Shown here piece by piece: positions 18,622-26,761 of a DNA stretch of 64,000 nucleotides (position 1 is the stretch's first letter; the number at the start of each line of letters is the position of its first letter). The position numbers and the translations under genes were made by a program. The stretch is from the NCBI GenBank assembly GCA_018267135.1, contig JAFDZA010000002.1:186001-250000 (forward strand), written 5' to 3'. Origin of the DNA: Bacteroidota bacterium. Its GTDB lineage: Bacteria > Bacteroidota > Bacteroidia > Cytophagales > Cyclobacteriaceae. Under the pieces are notes generated by a model. The model did no database searches, was not told the DNA's origin, and was given only the letters and a program-made list of their open reading frames with translations.

Positions 18622-19799
18622 TCTTGTCTAGGTCATTCAAATGCTTGCTGACTAGCTTTGCTCCAATTGATTTAGCAAACGCTTCTACGCTCTTCCCTGC
18701 GAATGGATCAACTATAAAACACTTCTTCTTTTTGAAGTCAAAATTTTCAATAACCATTTTATTGACCTCGGAATCTTTCGCTCCATAACCAATTATTATT
18801 TAGGGTTTCAGCTTCTTTCAAATTATCACGGAACAATTGAAATAAGTTCTTAAATAAGAGGGGCTCCTTATACCTCTCTATTTTAGATGTTGTTCCTGTC
18901 AGAAAGTCAGCATGATAATTAACCCAGCACCGCTCATAACTCACTATTCCTTTTGCGTTGACGGTCTCTTTATAAAATTCTCCAAACCCGATTCCATATC
19001 TCGTTTTTATGTAAGTCTCTGGAACCATTAGGCTGCCATTAGACTTGTAATAGACTCCATAATCAAAACTACCATGAAGCTTAAATATTTTATACTTACG
19101 ATTATACTTCCCTGTATAATATGCCAGACGACAATCGTAAGTTCTCCCATCGACATTCAACTGGCCATAGTATGGAGACCCTAGTTCCTCAAAGCCATCA
19201 CATAATTCACCCTCTAACCACTCGGTGTTGTTCAAACGTTCAAAAAAGAGGTCGTGATTTAATGTATGAATATTGATCGATTCTGTTTCCTTGCCAAGTG
19301 AACTTAACGTGTTGAGAAATCCGGTGTAGCCAGGGAAAATTGATTTGAGACAATAGGCCTCATCGTCATACCACTTCTTCCCGTCCTTATCATTTATATA
19401 AAATGAAACTAATTGATTATAAATATTTTTTAGGCTAAAAATTAATTGCTCAACATTGCCGAATTGAGTTAAGTATGGCTTTGCAATTTCTTTCACCTCC
19501 GGGTCTTTGTGAGACTCATCGATTAAGAAGTCATAGAACTCTTCGTAATCAAAATATCCCCTTTTCTTCGTGAAATGTTGAATAAGATTTTTGCAAAACT
19601 CGAATGAAATATCATAACTAGTTGGATAACCCCAGTCAGGTTTTTTCCCATCCTTTCTCACAGCAAGTACACCACTAGAGTGAAATGCAAACTGGTCACC
19701 TGTTGATTTTAGAATTAGATCATTAAGCTTGTTACCAATTGGATAACCCATTGGAGCAGAGAATCCGGAACCCAGTAGAAATGAAATCGATTTTGGCAT
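18608..19799 (-). pseudogene. SIR2-like NAD-hydrolase-type protein, frameshifted near its C-terminus
   Basis: The N-terminus FLLGSGFSAPMGYPIG is the nucleotide-binding glycine loop of SIR2-like proteins. TLNHDLFFE and KLHGSFDYG carry the Asn and His of the active site. The uninterrupted frame ends at 18759 with an aberrant WLWSERFRGQ tail. Removing one A from the AAA run at 18799-18801 (minus strand) yields LIIIGYGAKDSEVN and a further 60 or so sensible residues to a stop at 18608; IIGYG is the typical C-terminal SIR2 strand. Either a real disabling insertion or a sequencing error. Many phage-defence systems use SIR2 domains to deplete NAD. Confidence 0.75.
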
Positions 19800-19907
19800 A
19801 AGTGGAGAATGAATATTGAGCCTGTTGAGCGACAGACGTAATCGACTGTCTGACTAAGTTATTAAAAACTGTGAACTTGATTTGGATGCTATCAAGGAAT
19901 AAGATCA

Positions 19908-19931
19908 GTATCAACTGATACCTATTGATAC
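19908..19931. repeat. Inverted/direct half-sites upstream of the SIR2 gene
   Basis: GTATCA-AC-TGATAC at 19908-19921 is a perfect inverted repeat and a further TGATAC occurs at 19926-19931. It lies about 110 bases upstream of the SIR2 start and could be a regulator site. Confidence 0.35.
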
Positions 19932-19954
19932 TAAAATGGTCTTTTAGAGGCTCG

Positions 19955-19973
19955 GTGTTACAACCGTGTTACA
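19955..19973. repeat. Tandem GTGTTACA arm-type-like repeats
   Basis: GTGTTACA occurs at 19955-19962 and 19966-19973. The order repeat pair, terminator hairpin, tRNA-end copy is the same as at 49737-49876, which suggests recombinase arm sites of a different island. Confidence 0.4.
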
Positions 19974-19980
19974 GACCAAT

Positions 19981-20016
19981 AAAAAAGCCTCAGATTTTCA
20001 CGTCTGAGGCCTTTTT
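19981..20016. terminator. Bidirectional rho-independent terminator
   Basis: Stem GCCTCAGA/TCTGAGGC (19987-19994 and 20003-20010) with runs of A before and T after, so it can work on both strands. Before the island inserted, it would have lain just downstream of the minus-strand tRNA-Lys. Confidence 0.8.
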
Positions 20017-20017
20017 A

Positions 20018-20035
20018 GTGATCCCGCTGGGATTC
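20018..20035. repeat. Left attachment site (copy of tRNA-Lys 3' end)
   Basis: GTGATCCCGCTGGGATTC, identical to 49859-49876. The following bases differ (CCCAA against GAACCC), so this is only the 3' fragment of the tRNA gene. Confidence 0.85.
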
Positions 20036-20089
20036 CCCAATATTTTCTTGTCTATTGAAAATCAGGGACTTGATAAGCTTGCAATTTTC

Positions 20090-20113
20090 TGACGCACCTA
20101 ACTACGCACCGCA
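20090..20113. repeat. Left arm-type recombinase sites
   Basis: TGACGCACC-TAACTACGCACC followed by GCAC. Two ACGCACC units lie 12 bases apart, matching 49737-49760 in sequence and orientation with only isolated differences. Confidence 0.65.
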
Positions 20114-20194
20114 CAAATCGATTCAATCAGTAGCAAACTCTATGGAATAAAAATACGAAATGCGTATGATGCAGACTAATTATTAAACAACTTT

Positions 20195-20392
20195 TTAAGC
20201 AAAAAGGTATTCGCTCACTTGTTCAATTTTTATCCCTGTGTAGGAACAAAATTCATCGACCGTAACCAATTGGTGGTTGTCTTTTTTGTTGTGCTCTTTG
20301 ATTCGCTTGAGCAATAGCCTCCCATATCGCTCACTCTTGCCCGTGATGCGCTGCACATCTTTTGGGTAGACTATAATCCTATCTGTTCTCAT
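20195..20392 (-). CDS. Small DNA-binding-like protein of Bacteroidota islands
   Basis: 65 residues, starting MRTDRIIVYPKDVQRITGKS. The order of a helix, a SERYGRLLLKRI segment, and then DEFCSYTGIKIEQVSEYL suggests a helix-turn-helix domain. Similar short proteins are common in Bacteroidota genomes. Role unknown; possibly regulation or excision of the island, since it sits 160 bases from the left attachment site. Confidence 0.55.
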   Translation of the reverse strand: MRTDRIIVYPKDVQRITGKSERYGRLLLKRIKEHNKKDNHQLVTVDEFCSYTGIKIEQVSEYLFA

Positions 20393-20638
20393 GCTTTATC
20401 TATACCCCATCCTGGGCGTTGCCCTGCCTTCGCCTACTCTTGGCTTCGGCAAGCATGGCAAAGTTCTGTTGTTAAAGTAAATCATTTTTGGAAATATCGG
20501 AAAGAAGTTGCGATGTGCCCACATGCGGAAGTTGAATTTATGCATTGATACTTTGGGCGAATAAGTTTGTGGCTCATTGCAATGAAGGCTTAACCAGACT
20601 GTGCCGTGAACAGGTTGGGCAACCAAATTTTTTAAACT
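20393..20638. other. Intergenic, promoter side of two divergent genes
   Basis: Separates the leftward 65-residue gene from the rightward unknown cassette. It contains a palindrome-like CTTCGCC...GGCTTCGG segment around 20428-20455, similar in style to the short repeats at 45.6-46.6 kb. No gene is supported. Confidence 0.4.
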
Positions 20639-21400
20639 ATGGCAAGACAAAAAGGAGTGATCAAATTACAGGGGCAGATGGGGGGTGTGAGCTTTTACAA
20701 GTCGCAGCAAGATGGGTTTCTTGCTAGAGAAAAAGGTGGCGTTGATGCGGAGCGCATCAAGAACGACCCCAGCTTCGAGCGCACACGAGAGAACGGTGCA
20801 GAGTTCGGGCGCGCTGGCGCGGCCGGCAAACTTTTGCGCACTGCGCTGAGGGCGTTGCTCATCAACATCGCGGACAGCCGCATGACAAGCAGGCTCACTC
20901 GCGAGATGGTAAAGGTGATACAAGCAGATGCTACCAACACGCGGGGCCAGCGCAACGTGATCGATGGGGAAACTGAGTTGCTGAAAGGTTTCGAGTTCAA
21001 TTTGGACGGGAAACTGGAAAGCACATTTTTTGCCCAGTTCACCCCCACCATTGATCGAGCAGCGGGCAACCTAACGGTGGACGTGCCAGCCTACATCCCG
21101 GGCAACATGATCGGGGCACCGCAAGGTGCGACACACGTGAAGCTGATCTCTGCCGGTGCGGAGATAGACTTTGAGGCAGGGGCTTACGTGGTGGCCAATT
21201 CTTCTACTCCGGAAATTGTGCTCGGGCCTCAAAATGAAGCACCTGTTTCATTGGCGAACGCAGTCACACCAGCAAGCACGCATCCGTTGTTCCTCGCGTT
21301 AGGGGTTGAGTTCTACCAGCAAGTGAATGGCGTTTTCTATCCATTGAAGAATGGGTTTTACAATGCCCTGGCTTTGGTGAAAGTTGACGGTGGGGTGTGA
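20639..21400 (+). CDS. Conserved-type hypothetical protein, first of a coupled cassette
   Basis: 253 residues, start MARQKGVIKLQGQMGGVSFY. No signal peptide or membrane segment. The N-terminal half is basic and polar (RIKNDPSFERTREN). The C-terminal half is predicted beta-rich, ending in FYNALALVKVDGG. I recall similar proteins beside DUF5675 genes in Bacteroidota, but no function is known to me. The TGA overlaps the ATG of the DUF5675 gene by one base (TGATG), so translation is coupled. Codons are GC-rich compared with the flanking island genes. Confidence 0.7.
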   Translation: MARQKGVIKLQGQMGGVSFYKSQQDGFLAREKGGVDAERIKNDPSFERTRENGAEFGRAGAAGKLLRTALRALLINIADSRMTSRLTREMVKVIQADATNTRGQRNVIDGETELLKGFEFNLDGKLESTFFAQFTPTIDRAAGNLTVDVPAYIPGNMIGAPQGATHVKLISAGAEIDFEAGAYVVANSSTPEIVLGPQNEAPVSLANAVTPASTHPLFLALGVEFYQQVNGVFYPLKNGFYNALALVKVDGGV

Positions 21401-21810
21401 TGGAACTGGAACTATCCAGGGCTTATTTCCCTGACGGGACGAACGGGGAGCTTGTTGAACAAGATGGTGGGCAGCTTGTCTGCCACACCATCGAGCTCCC
21501 GTGGAGAGGGAACCAACGAAATGTCTCGTGCATACCTGAGGGAAGGTACGAACTGAAGAAACGGTATCATGAACATTACGGCTGGCACCTCCAAGTGCTG
21601 GATGTTCCCAACAGGGATTGGATATTGATCCATCCTGCAACCGATGCACTCACACAACTGAAAGGGTGCATCGCTCCGGTGTCAGTTCTGATCGGGAATG
21701 GAAAGGGAACAGCATCGAGGATAGCAAATGAACGGTTGAAGTCGCTGGTGTATGCCGCGGTGGAAAAAGAAAAAGTATTTCTCAACATCAAAACAAAGAA
21801 ACTATCATGA
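21400..21810 (+). CDS. DUF5675 family protein
   Basis: 136 residues from ATG 21400. Recognisable DUF5675 features: ELSRAYFPDGTNGEL at the start, CHTIELPWRGNQRN, CIPEGRYELKKR and ILIHPATDALTQLKGCI. Compact single domain with several Cys and His, compatible with a small hydrolase fold, but no activity is established. Coupled to both neighbours by overlapping start and stop codons. Confidence 0.8.
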   Translation: MELELSRAYFPDGTNGELVEQDGGQLVCHTIELPWRGNQRNVSCIPEGRYELKKRYHEHYGWHLQVLDVPNRDWILIHPATDALTQLKGCIAPVSVLIGNGKGTASRIANERLKSLVYAAVEKEKVFLNIKTKKLS

Positions 21811-22040
21811 ACATTGTAGAAAGAATGAAAGCGCCCACACCGAAGTTTTTCCGTGTGCTGCGCAACATAGGATTGCTACTTGCCGCTACAGGCGGTGCAT
21901 TGCTGGCCGCGCCTGTGGCCCTGCCTACAGCTGTTGTAACTGTGGCAGGTTACTTGACCGTGGCTGGTGGAGTGATGACTGCCGTGAGCCAGAGCACCGT
22001 TGACGGTGAGCCGGATAAACCACAAGGCGATGGAACATAG
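21807..22040 (+). CDS. Small two-helix membrane protein
   Basis: 77 residues. A short basic N-terminus is followed by two hydrophobic segments (IGLLLAATGGALLAAPVAL and TAVVTVAGYLTVAGGVMTAV), then a charged tail. The start overlaps the DUF5675 stop (ATGA). Holin-like in outline, but no lysis enzyme is recognised nearby, so this is only a shape comparison. Confidence 0.6.
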   Translation: MNIVERMKAPTPKFFRVLRNIGLLLAATGGALLAAPVALPTAVVTVAGYLTVAGGVMTAVSQSTVDGEPDKPQGDGT

Positions 22041-22218
22041 CGATTACAGTACAGCCATCGGCACGATGGGCGGTACTGTTTTTACGGTCATCGGAAACAT
22101 CCAGTCCAGTGATTTGGTAAAGACGGTCACCCTCGCTATTGTGGGTGCAACGGTGAGCTTTGCGCTTTCCATGCTGCTAAAGTGGACAGCGAAGAAATTT
22201 TTCAGGCAGCGCGGCTGA
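22030..22218 (+). CDS. Small membrane protein, last of the coupled cassette
   Basis: 62 residues from ATG 22030 (MEHSDYSTAIGTMGGT), preferred over an upstream non-ATG codon because it overlaps the preceding gene by 11 bases as the others do. One or two hydrophobic segments (GGTVFTVIGNI; TLAIVGATVSFALSMLL) and a basic end KKFFRQRG. Followed by a strong terminator, which closes the four-gene unit. Confidence 0.6.
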   Translation: MEHSDYSTAIGTMGGTVFTVIGNIQSSDLVKTVTLAIVGATVSFALSMLLKWTAKKFFRQRG

Positions 22219-22234
22219 GCAAAGCATAAAGGTG

Positions 22235-22274
22235 GAAGGCTTCCCCTTGTTAAAAGGAGGAAGCCTTCTTTCGT
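22235..22274. terminator. Terminator between convergent genes
   Basis: Perfect ten-base stem GAAGGCTTCC/GGAAGCCTTC (22235-22244 and 22259-22268), followed by TTTCGTTT on the plus strand. Confidence 0.75.
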
Positions 22275-22275
22275 T

Positions 22276-22689
22276 TCACCTGATCACTTTGTAGAGCAGC
22301 GATTTCTTTGCCTGCTTGATGAGGTCCAGTTGGCGCATGATGTTCTCTTGGTGGCGTTGTAACTGCTTCACGGCCGCCATCGATTTTTGAAGTTCGGTTT
22401 CAGTTGTTTCTTCGAACGATTTTTTCAAGACCGTTTTAAAATCTTCCAAGCGGATGAAGGGAATCACCGAGCCTGTCAAAAATTTTTTGAAGATGCCGAG
22501 TTGCCACAACCCGAAACAGAGCCAATACAGTTTCTGTTTTTCTTCTCCGCTCTTGGCCAACAGCACAAAGCAGTTGGGGCAAGGCTTTTCCAACGGCCTC
22601 CCAGCGTTGTGGCCTTTTGAAAGGATAAAAAAATGGTGGCCTTCATAAAACTTTCCCATCGTGTGTGTTTTGATTTTTGTTTTGTCCAT
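22276..22689 (-). CDS. DUF6943-like hypothetical protein
   Basis: 137 residues. The pattern HHFFILSKGHNAGRPLEKPC, then NCFVLLA, YWLCFGLWQLG and FLTGSVIPFIRLEDF resembles DUF6943 proteins found on Bacteroidota mobile islands. The C-terminal third is helical and charged (KQLQRHQENIMRQLDLIKQ). Function unknown. Confidence 0.6.
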   Translation of the reverse strand: MDKTKIKTHTMGKFYEGHHFFILSKGHNAGRPLEKPCPNCFVLLAKSGEEKQKLYWLCFGLWQLGIFKKFLTGSVIPFIRLEDFKTVLKKSFEETTETELQKSMAAVKQLQRHQENIMRQLDLIKQAKKSLLYKVIR

Positions 22690-22760
22690 GGTTTCTGCAT
22701 TAAAATTTTATGCGGACCTGACAGAGACATTTTCAAAAGAGAAAAGAAAAAAACGAAAAA

Positions 22761-22923
22761 AATAAAAGAGAAAGCCATTCTTCAAGGCTGGCTTGGGAGC
22801 AAAGCAAGGAGGATCGGAATAAATGGTAAGCGCGTTGGCTGTGTGGGTTTATGCCGAAGTTCCTTGCTTTGCTATTCGTGCGGAAGGATGCGCGGCCAGC
22901 TTATCTTTGCTTTCTCTTTTATT
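22761..22923. repeat. Long nested inverted repeat (hairpin) upstream of putAbiC
   Basis: Outer arms AATAAAAGAGAAAGC (22761-22775) and GCTTTCTCTTTTATT (22909-22923) are perfect 15-base complements. Inner arms AGCAAAGCAAGGA (22798-22810) and TCCTTGCTTTGCT (22861-22873) are perfect 13-base complements. The element ends 35 bases before the abortive-infection gene. It could be a small palindromic mobile unit, an RNA leader, or part of an oriT-like region. Confidence 0.7.
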
Positions 22924-22958
22924 TTTATAAACCAGTAAGCCATTAAAAATTGATAATT

Positions 22959-23927
22959 ATGAGAAAGAAGTATTTTAAAAAACAAAGGTTCTTGGAGACC
23001 TTCGATAAATTCGCTCAAGCCTTATTTTTTCAAATTCCATTAGGAATCCCAATTGTTGGCTTCTTGTTATTTGGTACCATAACAATTGCCTTTAATAAGG
23101 ACATACTTGCCAAGATAGATACTCTCGGCCCTGTTGAATCTTTTTTGAGGTATTCAGAATATTCCATTGGAATTGCCAACCTGTGTTTAACAACTATAAC
23201 AGTCATTTTGATTGTGTACACTTTGTATCTCACAAAGCGCGCGAACAAAAAACAGTTTTTTGAAACACGATTTTTTGACCTCCTGAATATCCATAGAGAG
23301 AATACTGTTCAAGTTGAAAGCGGAAATATTTCAGGTAGAAAGGTATTTGAGAAAATTTTTAACGAGTTCAAGTACATTTCTGATTTCGTCAAATCTAAAT
23401 TTCCTGAAGTTACACCGCATGATAATGTCACAATTTCATATTTAAGTGTTTTCTGGGGTTTAACTGATACAAAAGGAGATTTAGAAAAATACTTAGAGAA
23501 GCACTATAAAACAATCGACAACAACAATCTACTTTTTGAACTAACAAAATTACATTCTAACATAAATCAACATGAATCTGTAAGTCCGCTAAGAGGTGCT
23601 TTTACTGGGCATCAATTATCTCTCAGTCATTACTTTCGTCACCTGTTTCAAACTTTTCAATTCATAAATAAGCAGTCCTATCTATCAATTGATGAAAAAT
23701 ACCAATACGCGAAGACGCTAAGAGCTCAATTGTCCAATCTTGAGCTTGTAATTTTTTTCTTTAATTCCATTAGCCCACTTGGGGCAACTTGGGAATTAAA
23801 TCAGAAAGAATTCCGAAATAAACTAATAACAAAGTATCAGTTGATTAAAAACATTCCTTTCAGTCTAATAACTGATATAGATGTTAAGACCTATTATCCA
23901 GACATAGAATTTGAGTCGGAAGAATAA
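22959..23927 (+). CDS. Putative phage abortive infection protein (putAbiC type)
   Basis: 322 residues from ATG 22959; a TTG three codons upstream is less likely. Two membrane segments (about 25-45 and 65-85) precede a cytoplasmic helical domain. GHQLSLSHYFRHLFQTFQFI and YAKTLRAQLSNLELVIFFFN are the signature of the putAbiC family, whose members are associated with abortive phage infection. AT-rich compared with the GC-rich non-coding DNA on its right, which suggests separate acquisition. Confidence 0.8.
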   Translation: MRKKYFKKQRFLETFDKFAQALFFQIPLGIPIVGFLLFGTITIAFNKDILAKIDTLGPVESFLRYSEYSIGIANLCLTTITVILIVYTLYLTKRANKKQFFETRFFDLLNIHRENTVQVESGNISGRKVFEKIFNEFKYISDFVKSKFPEVTPHDNVTISYLSVFWGLTDTKGDLEKYLEKHYKTIDNNNLLFELTKLHSNINQHESVSPLRGAFTGHQLSLSHYFRHLFQTFQFINKQSYLSIDEKYQYAKTLRAQLSNLELVIFFFNSISPLGATWELNQKEFRNKLITKYQLIKNIPFSLITDIDVKTYYPDIEFESEE

Positions 23928-23934
23928 TCATATC

Positions 23935-24660
23935 CGGTCGCGAGCCGCCCAGGGCGAACGAAGTGGCCTCCACGAAGTGAGTCCCGCGAGCAGGAGGTAG
24001 GGTGTGAGCAAGGAGCGCGGAGTGGAGGCACGGAACGTAGCGCGGTGCGAACCATGAGGGGAGGCCGCGGGGGATGCGAGATTGCACGTGTGGAGCGGCC
24101 GAGCCGAACAAGGCCTGGCGTATTTTTTGCTCAACGCAATCTCCTTCTAAAAATTTAAGACCTAAAATGTTTTTTTGAAACCCGTCATGGCTTTTGCAAA
24201 AAATATGACAGGCCGCAGCCCGGACGACAGCGCAGGCGAGCACAACAAGGGTAGCCGGTGGACTGCAAGCTTGCCGACTGAAGGAGGAAGGAATGGAACG
24301 GAATGAGCCTTGCGTTGAGTGAGCGGAGTTTGTAGCCGTGGTGTGATTGCAAGTGTGTGGCTCATGGCCCAAACGAAGCGAAAGTGCGGGCAGCGAAATG
24401 AAGTGAAATGATGACGACTGAACGGAGGCAGGCTTGCGGGATAAAGTAGGCTGCCGTGAGGAATGACGTAGCCAAAGCAAAAGGCATGACAGCATGTATC
24501 CGCCAGTGGGCGGAGAACCTTTAGGCGAACAGTTGGTGCTGTTTGTGTGGTTGGATGTGAGGTGGCAACAGCACGGACTGTGAGTGCTGGCATGACTTTT
24601 TGCCGGCAAGAAATGACGAACACCTTATCAACCTGATTTTTTTTGAAAGAAAATGACAAT
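23935..24660. ncRNA. Purine-rich, GC-rich non-coding region with many hairpins
   Basis: About 725 bases with strong G/A excess on the plus strand and recurring GAAGTG/GAACGA/GGCGAGC words. Complementary segments seen: GCCTCCAC/GTGGAGGC (23966 and 24022), a 13-of-14 long-range pair (24184-24197 with 24477-24490), CCGCC-AGTG-GGCGG (24500-24513), GTGCTGTT/AACAGCAC (24536 and 24567), and TGCTGGCA/TGCCGGCA near the end. Open frames on the minus strand give only low-complexity Ser/His/Pro translations. A structured RNA or a mobilisation region is the best reading; neither is proven. Confidence 0.4.
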
Positions 24661-24938
24661 ATCCGGCTGAAAAGTACATCTACTCCAATCCGTATAAATA
24701 CGGTACTATAATCTTTAATTGAAGGAAAACAAGTTTTCTTTATTCGTGCAAGGCAAAATGCCTGATGACCTTTCGTTAGTTTAATTTTAATGAAAATTTC
24801 AGTTTAATTTTAATAGACTAAACTGAGTTTCGTCTAGCAATTTCTCATAGGCCTTGGTGCTTGGAAGAATGGGTTTTGCCTCTAACCAAATCGATGTTCG
24901 ATTTTGTACCAAAGAAAACTTCAGCAAAAAAGCGAAAT
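24661..24938. promoter_or_regulatory. Upstream region of the secreted-protein locus with short repeats
   Basis: Contains the palindrome CCGTAT-AA-ATACGG (24690-24703) and the direct repeat AGTTTAATTTTAAT at 24778-24791 and 24801-24814. These are candidate regulator sites for the long rightward gene set. No promoter consensus was firmly recognised. Confidence 0.4.
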
Positions 24939-25229
24939 ATGGAACGATACAGTATAGTGACCTCAACCCTGATCCTATCCGTATTTATTTCTTACCATGC
25001 ACTTGCACAGAGCAAAGGTGTTGACACCGTCAACAAACGAATTAAAAATGTAACTGAAACTGCTTTGTTAAAACAGCATCAAGCCATTCAGCATCAAAAG
25101 ATAACGGCAGATTCTTCTTCGCAAAGATTTATTATTCGCAGAGACAGTTTGCGCACCGTACTGAAAGGGTTAAAAAATATTAAGTATCAACTCATCCGGA
25201 ACGACACAATAAAAGCCAAAGGCAATTAA
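24939..25229 (+). CDS. Small exported protein
   Basis: 96 residues from MERYSIVTST, where a clear signal peptide (LILSVFISYHALAQ) starts; the frame opens 26 codons earlier, but that part is not signal-like. The mature part is charged and helical, with Gln/Lys-rich stretches and no recognised domain. First gene of a one-direction set of exported proteins. Confidence 0.6.
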   Translation: MERYSIVTSTLILSVFISYHALAQSKGVDTVNKRIKNVTETALLKQHQAIQHQKITADSSSQRFIIRRDSLRTVLKGLKNIKYQLIRNDTIKAKGN

Positions 25230-25273
25230 ACCCGTAAAATAAATTGTATTAACCTTATAAACGAGCCCGCCCC

Positions 25274-26758
25274 ATGAAACCTATTTTGCTTTCTATTTTA
25301 CTTTCATTTTTGATCGTACAAGTACCCCTGGCACAGAACACCACGTATTACGGAACCTCAACCGGAACGGCCGGCAACCTGAACAGTTATTTTGGATACT
25401 ATGCAGGCAAAGCTTCGACAAGCTCGGCTGCATACAACGGGGCTTTTGGTGCAAGCTCACTTGCCAATATCACTTCGGGAACTTATAACTCAGGGATAGG
25501 GTACGCAGCACTGAATTCAAACACGACCGGTGGCTACAATACAGCCGTTGGATATTCTGCTCTTGCATCAATTACCACAGCAAATTATTGTACAGCGGTT
25601 GGCCTCAATGCATTGAGAGGGGTTACGGGGTCAAATAATACCGGCATTGGCTTGAACGCACTTTATGCAGTTTCTTCCGGCTCTGATAACACCGCAAGCG
25701 GTTATACTACCCTTCAAAATAACACGGGCAGTTACAACTCTGCCTTTGGCAGCAATTCCCTTTTCAACAACACATCAGGAGGAAATCTTACGGCCGGAGG
25801 GTACAAATCGCTGTTCGGAAACACTACCGGGAGCAACAACACCGCCTTTGGTTATCAAGCGTTACTTACCAACACTACGGGCAGCAACAACACTGCCCTT
25901 GGTTATGGCGCTGATGTTAGCTCTGCCGCACTTACCAATGCCACGGCATTAGGCAACGGGGCGATTGCCACCTCGAGCAATGCCATCCAACTGGGCAACT
26001 CGGCTGTGACTCAAGTGTATGCCGGCACAGGAACTGCGGCAACCTTGATTGCCGGGGGATTGAAAATAACCGGAGGTACACCGGCTGCCGGAAAAGTGCT
26101 CACTTCCGATGCCAGCGGCAATGCTACGTGGCAAACCCCGTCAGGCGGAGGATCATCGCCATGGGCGATATCTGGAGCTACCATTAATTATACCGGGTCA
26201 GTGGGGATTGGTACGCTCACCCCCGCTTACCCATTGGATGTGAGCGGTACTGTTCGTGGAACGTCATTGATCACAAGCGGTCTTCAAGTGACGGGAGGCA
26301 CAATTGGTGCCGGAAAAGTATTGACTTCGGATGCGAGTGGAAATGCGACTTGGCAAGCCGCAGCCAACAGTTCTCAATGGACGACAAATTCAAGTTCCAT
26401 TTACTTCAATACCGGAAATGTAGGCATCGGTTCGCAAAGCCCGGATTACAAACTCACAGTAAATGGCACGGTGCATTGCAGCGAAGTAAAGGTGGACGTA
26501 AACATCCCGCCCGATTATGTATTTGAGGAGGGCTATAAACTCCGCACGCTGGAAGAAGTGAAAAAATACATTGATGAAAACAAGCATTTGCCTGAAGTAC
26601 CTTCAGCCAAGGAGATGGAAAAAACCGGTGTGAGTGTAGGCGAGATGAATATGTTGCTTTTAAAGAAGGTGGAGGAGCTGACGCTCTATTTATTGGATTT
26701 GAAAAAGGAGAATGAAATCTTAAAGACTAAAATTGAAGTGATAGAGAAAAACAAATAG
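25274..26758 (+). CDS. YadA-head-like repeat fibre protein with Bacteroidota tail domain
   Basis: 494 residues with a signal peptide (SILLSFLIVQVPLAQ). Residues 30-240 are many degenerate 14-18 residue repeats of the YadA-head type (GYQALLTNTTGSNNTALGYG). Then two repeats of GKVLTSDASGNATWQ. The C-terminal part VPSAKEMEKTGVSVGEMNML followed by a leucine-rich coiled coil is the common ending of Bacteroidota tail-fibre-like proteins. Probably a trimeric surface fibre. Its stop is three bases before the next gene, so it is probably co-transcribed with the RHS pair. Confidence 0.8.
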   Translation: MKPILLSILLSFLIVQVPLAQNTTYYGTSTGTAGNLNSYFGYYAGKASTSSAAYNGAFGASSLANITSGTYNSGIGYAALNSNTTGGYNTAVGYSALASITTANYCTAVGLNALRGVTGSNNTGIGLNALYAVSSGSDNTASGYTTLQNNTGSYNSAFGSNSLFNNTSGGNLTAGGYKSLFGNTTGSNNTAFGYQALLTNTTGSNNTALGYGADVSSAALTNATALGNGAIATSSNAIQLGNSAVTQVYAGTGTAATLIAGGLKITGGTPAAGKVLTSDASGNATWQTPSGGGSSPWAISGATINYTGSVGIGTLTPAYPLDVSGTVRGTSLITSGLQVTGGTIGAGKVLTSDASGNATWQAAANSSQWTTNSSSIYFNTGNVGIGSQSPDYKLTVNGTVHCSEVKVDVNIPPDYVFEEGYKLRTLEEVKKYIDENKHLPEVPSAKEMEKTGVSVGEMNMLLLKKVEELTLYLLDLKKENEILKTKIEVIEKNK

Positions 26759-26761
26759 GTT

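Noticed and set aside
22000..22032. Earlier start for the last small membrane gene
   Set aside because: It lies in the tail of the previous gene and lacks the overlap pattern seen in the other members; 22030 is better.
23884..24609. 241-codon minus-strand frame in the purine-rich region
   Set aside because: Low-complexity Ser/His/Pro translation with no domain, beginning and ending at odd places; explained by strand bias.
25400..25950. Repeat array that might be taken for CRISPR
   Set aside because: The repeats are degenerate coding repeats of a YadA-like head, in one reading frame, without constant direct repeats and spacers.
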